A DNA stretch of 64,000 nucleotides from Watersipora subatra. Lineage: Eukaryota; Bryozoa; Gymnolaemata; Cheilostomatida; Watersiporidae. This document shows, piece by piece, positions 26,901-37,900 of this stretch (its first letter is position 1; every line of letters begins with the position of its first letter). The stretch spans positions 58,702,749 to 58,766,748 of the forward strand of contig NC_088717.1 of assembly GCF_963576615.1 (NCBI RefSeq). The letters are read 5' to 3'. The notes beneath the pieces were generated by a model. That model did no database searches, was not told the origin of the DNA, and worked only from the letters and a program-made list of their open reading frames with translations. The translations under genes were made by a program, and so were the position numbers.

Positions 26901-29900
26901 GCGGCGTGTAATATTGTTATACTAGGGGTGTAATACTTCTTCAATAAGAGATGTAATATTGTTATACCAAGGAGTGTAATACTTCCCCAATAAGAGATGC
27001 AATATTGTTGTACCACTGGGTATAATACTTCCTCAATAAGAGATGTAATATTGTTATACTAGGGGGTATAATACTTCCTCAATAAGAGATGCAATATTGT
27101 TATACCAAGGAGTGCAATATTTCCTTAATAAGAGATGTAATATTCTTATAGTAAGGGATGCAATACTTCTTCAATAAGAGATGTAATATTGTTATACCAA
27201 GGAGTGCAATATTTCCTCAATAAGAGATGCAATATTGTTATACTAGGGGTGTAATACTTCCTCAATAAGAGATGTAATATTGTTATACCAAGGGGTGTAA
27301 TACTTCCTCAATAAGAGATGTACTATTGTTATACCAAGGGGTGTAATACTTCCTCAATAAGAGATGTACTATTGTTTTCCCAGAGGGTGTAATACTTCTT
27401 CAATAAGAGATGCAATATTGTTATAGTAAGGGATGTAATACTTCTTCAATAAGAGATGTAATATTGTTATACTAGGGGTGCAATATTTCCTTAATAAGAG
27501 ATGTAATATTGTTATAGTAAGGGATGCAATACTTCTTCAATAAGAGATGTAATATTGTTATACTAGGGGTGCAATATTTCCTTAATAAGAGATGTAATAT
27601 TGTTATAGTAAGGGATGCAATACTTCTTCAATAAGAGATGTAATATTGTTATAGTAAGGGATGCAATACTTCTTCAATAAGAGATGTAATATTGTTATAC
27701 CAAGGAGTGCAATACTTCTTCAATAAGAGATGTAATATTGTAATACCACGGGGTGTAATACTTCCTCAATAAGAGATGTAATATTGTTATACTAGGGGGT
27801 ATAATACTTCCTCAATAAGAGATGCAATATTGTTATACCAAGGAGTGCAATATTTCCTTAATAAGAGATGTAATATTCTTATAGTAAGGGATGCAATACT
27901 TCTTCAATAAGAGATGTAATATTGTTATAGTAAGGGATGCAATACTTCTTCAATAAGAGATGTAATATTGTTATAGTAAGGGATGCAATACTTCTTCAAT
28001 AAGAGATGTAATATTGTTATAGTAAGGGATGCAATACTTCTTCAATAAGAGATGTAATATTGTTATACCAAGGAGTGCAATACTTCCTCAATAAGAGATG
28101 TAATATTGTTATACTAGGGGGTATAATACTTCCTCAATAAGAGATGCAATATTGTTATACCAAGGAGTGCAATATTTCCTTAATAAGAGATGTAATATTG
28201 TTATAGTAAGGGATGCAATACTTCTTCAATAAGAGATGTAATATTGTTATAGTAAGGGATGCAATACTTCTTCAATAAGAGATGTAATATTGTTATACCA
28301 AGGAGTGCAATACTTCCTCAATAAGAGATGTAATATTGTTATACTAGGGGGTATAATACTTCCTCAATAAGAGATGCAATATTGTTATACCAAGGAGTGC
28401 AATATTTCCTTAATAAGAGATGTAATATTGTTATAGTAAGGGATGCAATACTTCTTCAATAAGAGATGTAATATTGTTATAGTAAGGGATGCAATACTTC
28501 CTCAATAAGAGATGTAATATTGTTATACTAGGGGGTATAATACTTCCTCAATAAGAGATGCAATATTGTTATACCAAGGAGTGCAATATTTCCTTAATAA
28601 GAGATGTAATATTGTTATAGTAAGGGATGCAATACTTCTTCAATAAGAGATGTAATATTGTTATAGTAAGGGATGCAATACTTCTTCAATAAGAGATGTA
28701 ATATTGTTATACCAAGGAGTGCAATACTTCTTCAATAAGAGATGTAATATTGTAATACCACGGGGTGTAATACTTCCTCAATAAGAGATGTAATATTGTT
28801 ATACCAAGGGGTGTAATACTTCCTCAATAAGAGATGTAATATTGTAATACCACGGGGTGTAATACTTCCTCAATAAGAGATGTACTATTGTTATACCAAG
28901 GGGTGTAATACTTCCTCAATAAGAGATGTAATATTGTTATACTAGGGGGTATAATACTTCCTCAATAAGAGATGCAATATTGTTATACCAAGGGGTGTAA
29001 TATTTCCTTAATAAGAGATGTAATATTCTTATAGTAAGGGATGCAATACTTCTTCAATAAGAGATGTAATATTGTTATAGTAAGGGATGCAATACTTCTT
29101 CAATAAGAGATGTAATATTGTTATACCAAGGAGTGCAATACTTCTTCAATAAGAGATGTAATATTGTAATACCACGGGGTGTAATACTTCCTCAATAAGA
29201 GATGTAATATTGTTATACCAAGGGGTGTAATACTTCCTCAATAAGAGATGTAATATTGTTATACCAAGGGGTGTAATACTTCCTCAATAAGAGATGTACT
29301 ATTGTTTTCCCAGAGGGTGTAATACTTCTTCAATAAGAGATGCAATATTGTTATAGTAAGGGATGTGATACTTCTTCAATAAGAGATGTAATATTGTTAT
29401 ACCAAGGAGTGCAATACTTCTTCAATAAGAGATGTAATATTGTTATACCAAGGGGTGTAATACTTCCTCAATAAGATATGTAATATTGTTATACCAAGGG
29501 GTGTAATACTTCCTCAATAAGAGATGTAATATTGTTATACTAGGGGGTGCAATATTTCCTTAATAAGAGATGTAATATTGTTATAGTAAGGGATGCAATA
29601 CTTCTTCAATAAGAGATGTAATATTGTTATACCAAGGAGTGCAATACTTCTTCAATAAGAGATGTAATATTGTTATACCAAGGGGTGTAATACTTCCTCA
29701 ATAAGAGATGTAATATTGTTTTCCCAGAGGGTGTAATACTTCCTCAATAAGAGATGTAATATTGTTATAGTAAGGGATGCAATACTTCTTCAATAAGAGA
29801 TGTAATATTGTTATACCAAGGAGTGCAATACTTCTTCAATAAGAGATGTAATATTGTTATACCAAGGGGTGTAATACTTCCTCAATAAGATATGTAATAT

Positions 29901-32900
29901 TGTTATACCAAGGGGTGTAATACTTCCTCAATAAGAGATGTACTATTGTTTTCCCAGAGGGTGTAATACTTCTTCAATAAGAGATGCAATATTGTTATAG
30001 TAAGGGATGTAATACTTCTTCAATAAGAGATGTAATATTGTTATACTAGGGGTGCAATATTTCCTTAATAAGAGATGTAATATTGTTATACCAAGGGGTG
30101 TAATACTTCCTCAATAAGAGATGTAATATTGTTATACCAAGGGGTGTAATACTTCCTCAATAAGAGATGTACTATTGTTTTCCCAGAGGGTGTAATACTT
30201 CCTCAATAAGAGATGTAATATTGTTATAGTAAGGGATGCAATACTTCTTCAATAAGAGATGTAATATTGTTATACCAAGGAGTGCAATACTTCTTCAATA
30301 AGAGATGTAATATTGTTATACCAAGGGGTGTAATACTTCCTCAATAAGATATGTAATATTGTTATACCAAGGGGTGTAATACTTCCTCAATAAGAGATGC
30401 AATATTGTTATAGTAAGGGATGTGATACTTCTTCAATAAGAGATGTAATATTCTTATACCAAGGAGTGCAATACTTCTTCAATAAGAGATGTAATATTGT
30501 TATACTAGGGGTGCAATACTTCCTTAATAAGAGATGTACTATTGTTTTACCAGAGGGTGTAATACTTCTTCAATAAGAAATGTAATATTGTTATACCAAG
30601 GAGTGCAATACTTCCTCAATAAGATATGTAATATTGTTATACCAAGGGGTGTAATACTTCCTCAATAAGAGATGTACTATTGTTTTCCCAGAGGGTGTAA
30701 TACTTCTTCAATAAGAGATGCAATATTGTTATAGTAAGGGATGTAATACTTCTTCAATAAGAGATGTAATATTGTTATACCAAGGAGTGCAATACTTCTT
30801 CAATAAGAGATGTAATATTGTTATACCACGGGGTGTAATACTTCCTCAATAAGAGATGTAATATTGTTATACCAAGGGGTGTAATACTTCCTCAATAAGA
30901 GATGTACTATTGTTTTCCCAGAGGGTGTAATACTTCCTCAATAAGAGATGTAATATTGTTATAGTAAGGGATGCAATACTTCTTCAATAAGAGATGTAAT
31001 ATTGTTATACCAAGGAGTGCAATACTTCTTCAATAAGAGATGTAATATTGTTATACCAAGGGGTGTAATACTTCCTCAATAAGATATGTAATATTGTTAT
31101 ACCAAGGGGTGTAATACTTCCTCAATAAGAGATGCAATATTGTTATAGTAAGGGATGTGATACTTCTTCAATAAGAGATGTAATATTCTTATACCAAGGA
31201 GTGCAATACTTCTTCAATAAGAGATGTAATATTGTTATACTAGGGGTGCAATACTTCCTTAATAAGAGATGTACTATTGTTTTACCAGAGGGTGTAATAC
31301 TTCTTCAATAAGAAATGTAATATTGTTATACCAAGGAGTGCAATACGTCCTCAATAAGAGATGTACTATTGTTTTACCAGAGGGTGTAATACTTCTTCAA
31401 TAAGAAATGTAATATTGTTATAGTAAGGGATGTAATACTTCTTCAATAAGAGATGTAATATTGTTATACCAAGGAGTGCAATACGTCCTCAATAAGAGAT
31501 GTACTATTGTTTTCCCAGAGGGTGTAATACTTCTTCAATAAGAAATGTAATATTGTTATAGTAAGGGATGTAATACTTCTTCAATAAGAGATGTAATATT
31601 GTTATACCAAGGAGTGCAATACGTCCTCAATAAGAGATGTACTATTGTTTTACCAGAGGGTGTAATACTTCTTCAATAAGAAATGTAATATTGTTATAGT
31701 AAGGGATGTAATACTTCTTCAATAAGAGATGTAATATTGTTATACCAAGGAGTGTAATACGTCCTTAATAAGAGATGTACTATTGTTTTACCAGAGGGTG
31801 TAATACTTCTTCAATAAGAGATGCAATATTGTTATACTAGGGGTATAATACTTCCTCAATAAGAGATGTAATATTGTTATACCAAGGGGTGTAATACTTC
31901 CTTAATAAGAGATGTACTATTGTTTTCCCAGAGGGTGTAATACTTCTTCAATAAGAAATGTAATATTGTTATAGTAAGGGATGTAATACTTCTTCAATAA
32001 GAGATGTAATATTGTTATACCAAGGAGTGCAATACGTCCTCAATAAGAGATGTACTATTGTTTTACCAGAGGGTGTAATACTTCTTCAATAAGAAATGTA
32101 ATATTGTTATAGTAAGGGATGTAATACTTCTTCAATAAGAGATGTAATATTGTTATACCAAGGAGTGCAATACGTCCTCAATAAGAGATGTACTATTGTT
32201 TTACCAGAGGGTGTAATACTTCTTCAATAAGAAATGTAATATTGTTATAGTAAGGGATGTAATACTTCTTCAATAAGAGATGTAATATTGTTATACCAAG
32301 GAGTGCAATACTTCTTCAATAAGAGATGTACTATTGTTTTACCAGAGGGTGTAATACGTCCTTAGTAAGAGATGTAATATTGTTATACTAGGGGGTGTCA
32401 TACTTCCTTAATAAGAGATGTAATATTGTTATAGTAAGGGATGCAATACTTCCTTAGTAAGAGATGTAACATTGTTATACCAAGGAGTGCAATACTTCCT
32501 CAATAAGATATGTAATATTGTAATACCAAGGAGTGTAATACGTCCTTAATAAGAGATGTACTATTGTTTTCCCAGAGGGTGTAATACTTCTTCAATAAGA
32601 GATGCAATATTGTTATACTAGGGGGTGTCATACTTCCTTAATAAGAGATGTAATATTGTTATACTAGGGGGTGTCATACTTCCTTAATAAGAGATGTAAT
32701 ATTGTAATACCAAGGAGTGCAATACTTCTTCAATAAGAGATGTAATATTGTTATAACAATCGGCATAAAAGCATCTCAAGAATGATTTAAGTCTCTTTCA
32801 GAGGTTGAGCAGACCTTTTTATTCAGAAATAAATGTAATAATTTTTATGAGTAAATACCAACAGCAAGTTAGAGGAGTTGGTTGTAGATCAATCCAATAT

Positions 32901-33096
32901 AAAAGAGATTCAGGGGAGGCATTGCTAGATTCGTGAATACCTGTACATATATGTACATGTCATATAATTTCAGGGCTTCATCGATGTAATATATGTTTGT
33001 GCAATGAAGTGGGCAGGAAAGCCACTAGCTTTGAATAACAACGAGTCTGAGCACGAAGATTCAGCTGGTACAGAACTACATCCTGTAAACCAATGA
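14982..33096 (+). CDS. Gene B: SLC18B1-like MFS vesicular transporter, complete
   Basis: Eleven coding exons join with continuous phase to 473 codons: 14982-15296, 16507-16580, 17191-17338, 18202-18270, 20215-20302, 20584-20723, 21216-21311, 25438-25541, 26007-26102, 26231-26399, 32974-33096. The size suits a 12-helix major facilitator protein. A hydrophilic N-terminus (~45 residues) leads into helix 1; APFFP (67-71) and SPIYG (99-103) closely resemble SLC18B1, and a motif-C-like GFIAGPALG lies near 189-197. KVVDK (end of exon 7) marks a cytoplasmic loop; exon 10 holds SGIMNSGYSLGS. The C-terminal tail is polar. By family it should exchange protons for polyamines or related amines across vesicle membranes; substrate is inferred only. 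The ATG has purine at -3, G at +4 and an upstream in-frame stop. AATAAA lies at 33308-33313. The introns hold an exceptional load of tandem repeats. Confidence 0.9.
15793..15942. repeat. ~74-bp tandem duplication in intron 1 of gene B
   Basis: Two adjacent copies (~15793-15866 and 15867-15942) sharing cattttatgcatttagccaa and ttaaacacaag, differing at a few bases. Confidence 0.7.
16581..16960. repeat. ~46-bp minisatellite starting at the exon 2 donor of gene B
   Basis: About eight copies of a unit containing ctaactcaagtcatcatatg, taagttag and ttcttaattta. The first unit begins at the splice donor itself: exon end tttgg, then gttagtctctagtaattt. The same tttgggttagtctcta...atttatt block recurs internally near 16887, so donor-proximal sequence has been copied within the array. 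Each unit also contains a consensus-like GTAAGT. Confidence 0.75.
17515..18194. repeat. 40-bp minisatellite, 17 copies, ending at the exon 4 acceptor
   Basis: Nearly identical 40-bp units containing gtcagataccttccctgttc and atacacgttataattcacat fill 680 bp. The last unit runs straight into ttccacag, the 3' splice site of gene B exon 4 (18202), so the acceptor's upstream region is array DNA. Confidence 0.9.
18430..18650. repeat. 43-bp tandem repeat in intron 4 of gene B
   Basis: Four or so imperfect copies of a unit with gtactag.ggtgtggtatg and attggaacagttgctccaaa. Confidence 0.75.
18660..20214. other. Intron 4 of gene B, remainder
   Basis: AT-rich intronic sequence with no further feature that I can support. 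It ends in a standard acceptor (ttttttag) before exon 5. Confidence 0.4.
21439..23967. repeat. Perfect 9-bp satellite (tgaactcta) x 281
   Basis: The unit tgaactcta repeats 281 times over 2529 bp with no visible substitution or phase change. It starts 128 bp after exon 7 of gene B, in intron 7. Because the unit is 9 bp, each frame encodes a repeating tripeptide: two plus frames are open (MNS and YEL), one minus frame is open (IEF), and the third plus frame contains TGA in every unit. These long open frames are by-products of the repeat, not genes. Confidence 0.97.
24076..24120. repeat. Hairpin, ~20-bp arms
   Basis: attgttttatagcatacaca and its near-perfect inverted partner (one mismatch) flank a 3-4-nt loop, in intron 7 of gene B. 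Confidence 0.7.
24318..24450. repeat. Palindromic AT repeat (tataacatgttata)
   Basis: Repeated self-complementary units of the ttatatataacatgttat type. Prone to cruciform formation; no coding content. Confidence 0.7.
25113..25146. repeat. Hairpin with 14-bp perfect arms
   Basis: gctcatcatagtga, a short A-rich loop, then tcactatgatgagc; intron 7 of gene B. Confidence 0.75.
26904..32755. repeat. 46-bp minisatellite, ~127 copies, with higher-order repeats
   Basis: The unit is caataagagatgtaatattg followed by ttatacc(a/t)aggggtg(t/c)aatacttcctt, 45-46 bp. It fills nearly all of intron 10 of gene B (26400-32973). Unit variants (ttataccaagg, ttatagtaaggg, tttcccagaggg, ttttaccagaggg) recur in ordered blocks. 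A 138-bp trimer is repeated at least four times around 31300-31800 (marker acgtcc at 31345, 31483, 31621 and 31759). A ~735-bp block starting near 30173 recurs near 30908. This is recent amplification by unequal exchange. It lies in transcribed DNA and contains no exon. Confidence 0.95.
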
Positions 33097-33425
33097 TCAA
33101 TATAAATCTCTGACTAATTGAACAAGTGCTTGTGTTAAATACTGCATTACTGTTCTAGGATTGAGGCATGCGCTTGCTTTAACTCCTTTTAAACAAACTT
33201 GTTTCATGTTATATTATTTGTTAACATTTCTATAAAGTCTTATAACACTTGTTTGTTTCTATTTATAGTTATGATGAGAACTGCTTTAACTGAATTATAG
33301 TTGATATAATAAAATCTTTTCATACAGAGACTGGTATGGAAAACTTCCATGTGTGAGCTTTAAACGGCTAGACTTGATTGATTGTCTGATCTCTATAGCC
33401 ACTAACCAATTAGTGAATCATAACC
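33097..33425 (+). other. Gene B 3' untranslated region and flank
   Basis: AATAAA at 33308-33313 is the likely polyadenylation signal. No other gene. Confidence 0.5.
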
Positions 33426-33481
33426 TTGATTAACCTCAAGTGTCTGTTTTTAAATATTCATATATATATATATATATATTT

Positions 33482-34000
33482 TCCTGGTAAGGTCAATGAA
33501 AATGACCGCGCTAAGATCCTCTGGGACTTCTACATCCGAACTGACAAGCATGTCCTAGCAAACCAACCAGATATAGTGGTGGTAGACAAGGAAAACAAGA
33601 GGGCTACTATAATAGATATAGCAGTACCCAATGACTACAATATAGCCAGCAAAGAAAAAGAAAATGTAGAGAAATATCTCCCTCTTGGAGAAGAGATTGA
33701 AAAATGCTGGAATGTAAGAACAACTGTAATCCCGGTAGTCATTGGGGCACTGGGCGCAATAACACCGGCGCATAAAATGTGGCTTGCCCAAATACCAACA
33801 ACAATCAACTCAGGTGAATTGCAGAAAAGTGCGCTATTGGGAACAGCTAAGATCTTGAGGCGAGTGCTCAAACTCCCAGGTCTCTGGTAGGAGACCCGAG
33901 TTAGAGCAGAATTTACCACCCATACGGGGTATCCGGGGTGAGGAAACAAATTTTTATATGTATAAGCTAATTTATACTGCTCCACCCTATGTTGAGCAAT
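33482..34000 (+). mobile_element. R2-like non-LTR retrotransposon, 5'-truncated 3' end
   Basis: An open frame up to the TAG near 33890 encodes the C-terminal part of an R2/NeSL-type element protein. Recognisable pieces are ILWDFYIRTDKHV, PDIVVVDKENKRATIIDIAV (the PD...D core of the restriction-like endonuclease region in this class), IEKCWNVR, VIPVVIGALG and ALLGTAKILRRVLKL. The reverse transcriptase is absent, and the left junction abuts an (AT)n run at 33461-33480. That is what 5' truncation during target-primed reverse transcription produces. About 110 bp of 3' untranslated sequence follows. The frame is intact, so the insertion may be fairly young, but it cannot function alone. Confidence 0.75.
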
Positions 34001-34934
34001 CTGATTTTATTTCAAAGTATGATACATTTCAATTATGTGTTGGTTAGTCTATTGTATGGCCAGTTACAGCAATAGAACACTTGCACTTGCCAGTGTTAAA
34101 AACTAAAACACCCTTTGCACTGAAACTTAACTCAAAAACACCAGTTTGCACGCAGGCAAGCTAACCACTACAGCACTCAGGCACCTTGCCATACTATGGA
34201 ATAATCATGCACATACTTATTACACCTGACAATCTCTAATGGTCCATGAGACTGCCAGTGTACTAGAAGAAAAATCCGTGCCCAGACTTCCCCAACTTCA
34301 GCTCTAAATTTATGTACATATAGTATAAACTTAATTAAACTCGGTCTACACAGAAATAAATATATTCATTTAAAAGTTAGAATGATGAACGTTGTATAAT
34401 TATGTTGATTAAAAACAAATTTTTGGCACTAAAAAGTATTCATTATTCATGCAGGGCATTCGCCAACATAGTTCTATATCAAATAGAAAGACAGATAAAA
34501 CTAAAAAAACTTTGTGTCTTAAATTCTATCTAGATAAATTCCTTGTAGAACATGACCTGATGCCCAAACATAAGAAATAATTTGTACCACCCTGTAAATA
34601 TCCTTAATAACAATCTATGTGCCTGAAGTGTATGTGCCTGAAGTACAGCCTGCAGTGTATGTCTTTATGAAGAACCTGCTAGCACTTGCTCAGAGTAGTC
34701 AATAGAGCCAATGAGAAGAACAGTCTCTTGCTCATCTACATTACATACTTGTAACAAGCATTCATACATAATTCTACCTTTTTATTTATGGTAAGTTATG
34801 AGTGATCCAACTCCTCACTAAACAATGCATGATATATATTTAACCTGTATCCACACACTTCCTGTAGGTACAAAATGCATGATTACTTGATCTTAGATGC
34901 AGTAAGTGACTAATGTTCTCCGCTCCTTTACATA
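34001..34934. other. Intergenic / gene C 3' flank
   Basis: Contains the minus-strand AATAAA (TTTATT at 34791-34796) about 140 bp beyond the gene C stop, the likely polyadenylation signal. Sequence at 34130-34195 read on the minus strand (gagtgctgtagtggttagct) resembles a pol III A box, but no B box was found. Confidence 0.4.
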
Positions 34935-37900
34935 CTAATCAGCTGGGTCAGCTGCATCTACCATGCGCATGACAGGGGTCTCATTATAAATGTAGTTGAC
35001 AAACTTCTCTTGAGCAGCCCAGTTATTGGCTCCGTACTTTCGCTCAGCGAGCTCAAACAGCAGAGCAATATCAGTTTCCATTCTAACTTTGTGACCTGAA
35101 AAGAACAAGCTTTACTCCATCATAGCATTGACTTGTTAAGTGAAATAATACATAATTACTCATTCCTAAAAAGCTTGTGGCTCATGGTTAGTAGGCAACT
35201 AGAGACGACCAAATAATTGGTTTAAAAAATTACAGCAGAATATCAAGACATTAGCGTATTTTATGTATTGTACGTATTGCATGTATTGTACGTATTGTAC
35301 GTATTGTACATATTGTATGTATTGTATGTATTGTACATATTGTATGTATTGTATGTATTGTACATATTGTATGTATTGTATGTATTGTATGTATTGTACA
35401 TATTGTATGTATTGTATGTATTGTATGTATTGTACATATTGTATGTATTGTATGTATTGTATGTATTGTATGTATTGTATGTATTGTATGTATTATATGT
35501 ATTGTTATCCTTTTTTCTGTATTCTTATTTTGTTCCTAGAGCCGTGACTTTTTTCCATGTTTTGTCAAATTTAAGAATTTATATAAATACTCTTATCTGC
35601 ATTACGATACAATGAAGAAACATGAAGCTAGTATATAAAATATTCTTATCCGCATTAGGATAAAATGAAGAAACATAAACGCAAGTATGAATATTTGAAG
35701 CGAGGAAGTCTGAGCGGGCAAACTGAAAAGCTCTGATGTTACAGAACTGACGTACACACCATTCTAATGATAGAGGTTTCATATCGATAACTAAACTATT
35801 ATGCTTGTAACTACAAAGCCATATTTATTGCTACAATGACATCTAAGATTATAGTGATACTTCTATGGCTAACAATCCATATCTATAGCAAAACTGCCAT
35901 ATCAATAGTTGATGTTTTATGTCTATGATTAAGATATGGTATTTGCGACTAACATGCCACATCAATACTAAGGCTTAAGTTAGTAACTAAGGTCCTATAT
36001 CAATGAGAAAGATCAAATTTCTAGGTATTTTCAATCCTAGTTAATGTTAATCTTATTATTTAGATTTGATCATTTTGCGCTGTGTCATCTTCCAGTCAAC
36101 TTGTTTGAAGTAGCCCACTCAGTCTTACCATATGGCCTGTCTTTTGTTCGGAGACTTGTCATGCAGGTGCAACACATGGTGAAGAAGAGCACTAGGCCAC
36201 AGGCAGCGGCTAGTGAGATCCCGATAGAGTCACGCGTATTCGCAGGTGTTTGCTCACAGGTCTCACCAAACCATGTTCCAATGCAGTAACATTTAAATCT
36301 AAAATACAATAAAATATGGCAGACTCACATGTAGCTAAATTTAAAGTTATGAAACTGTAATCTATTCATAGATCTATTCATAGAATGCACTGCTGCCGAT
36401 CAACACAAAAGTACAACATCTGAGGGAGATTATTATAAGAACACCCATTGAGAATCAGAACAATGTAATTTAAAATTAGAATTTAAAAATATTAAAAACA
36501 TATAATAATTATAATTAATCATGAATAATAATAATAAATAACATTTTAACATTATAAAATTTAAAGAATGAATTATAAAAAATTTGGACAATTAGTTAAA
36601 CATGAAGAAGCTCAAAAACTAGCTTTAGGAGGAATACAAAAAATGCTTATAGTGGCAGGCATATACATGTATTGCAGGCAAATCAGGTGAAAACGCAAAA
36701 AGTCGGTAAAAAAAGTTGGGATTCTTTAGGCTTTAAATAATGCGTGTTGTATATTTGAGATGCATGATAATACATGTTCATGTTCAACATTGTCGGGATT
36801 TCACAAGCTACACTGTGATTTTAATGTTTCTTGATAAGATATCCCTCTTACCATGTGTCGTTACATAGACTGTGCTGCAGGGCAGCGAGCTATCATTCAG
36901 ATTTACTACCAATATCTCAATTGCTGATATCATTCCACCCTGCTGACCTAAAAGAGCTTAAGTCAGCAGGGTGTCATGGTGCATTAATACCAGTACACCA
37001 GTAATCATGCGAGATCGCAAAGCAAACTTTGTGATTAACACACTCTTAGAATTAGCATCGGTATTCTTGTTAAAAAGCATCCAATATTGTGGAGATGCTG
37101 AAAGCACTTAGCAGCCTGTTTTACTGTAATTACTCGGAAACTGAGCTTTCTCAAAAACTGTGATTTAATAATAGTTTAACTAGAGTTGTCTTCTCTTTCT
37201 TTAATATTCTTGTCGTGACATACCCATTGACAGTGTTGTAGCACTCTCCCTCATTTTTACACGGCTCTCCATGACAGCCCGTTTGTGTCTGACTGCAATC
37301 ACTACCAAAGAATCCGTCTTTACCTAAAACATTTATGGAGACAAATGTTTCCATCATGGGGGTGAGTTTTTAGAGTGGAAACACTACAGAACTAAGAAAT
37401 TTGAGATGGTGAAACAACAAAAATAAATGACTTGAAATGGTGAAGAACATACAGACAAACAAACATACAGACACATTGACTGTGAAGTCGTTGATCAACG
37501 CAAACTCCTTCATTTTGACATTCTGTTCTCTTGCAATCATCTACATCAAACGCGCACTTTGGGCCTGTGAAACATATATGGCCGTTTGTCGTCAGATTAT
37601 GACATTATCAATGTACGCAGTGGTTGTTAATCAGATCTGTACAAGTACTATGGATTTACTAACTTGTTTTCTAAAATTACAAAATAAGGTTGAAGATACT
37701 TATTTTAGGAAGTAAATAACCTACAATATACATACATGTACTTATCGTAGATTGTTAATTACTGTCTATAATTATAATCTATAATTGATGCAGAGATATT
37801 TTGATACCTAATTACACATTCTGTCTGAGTATGAGTAATCTCATGCATGTAAGACCAATAGCTAAAGAATAACGAGTTTTAACAACAGGGCTTTAAATAC

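Noticed and set aside
26904-32755. Possible CRISPR-like array
   Set aside because: Units are contiguous 46-bp tandem repeats with no unique spacers, in an animal intron; it is a minisatellite.
35263-35615. Cys/Tyr- and Leu-rich frames of 94-115 codons
   Set aside because: By-products of the 9-bp tattgtatg repeat in the last intron of gene C.
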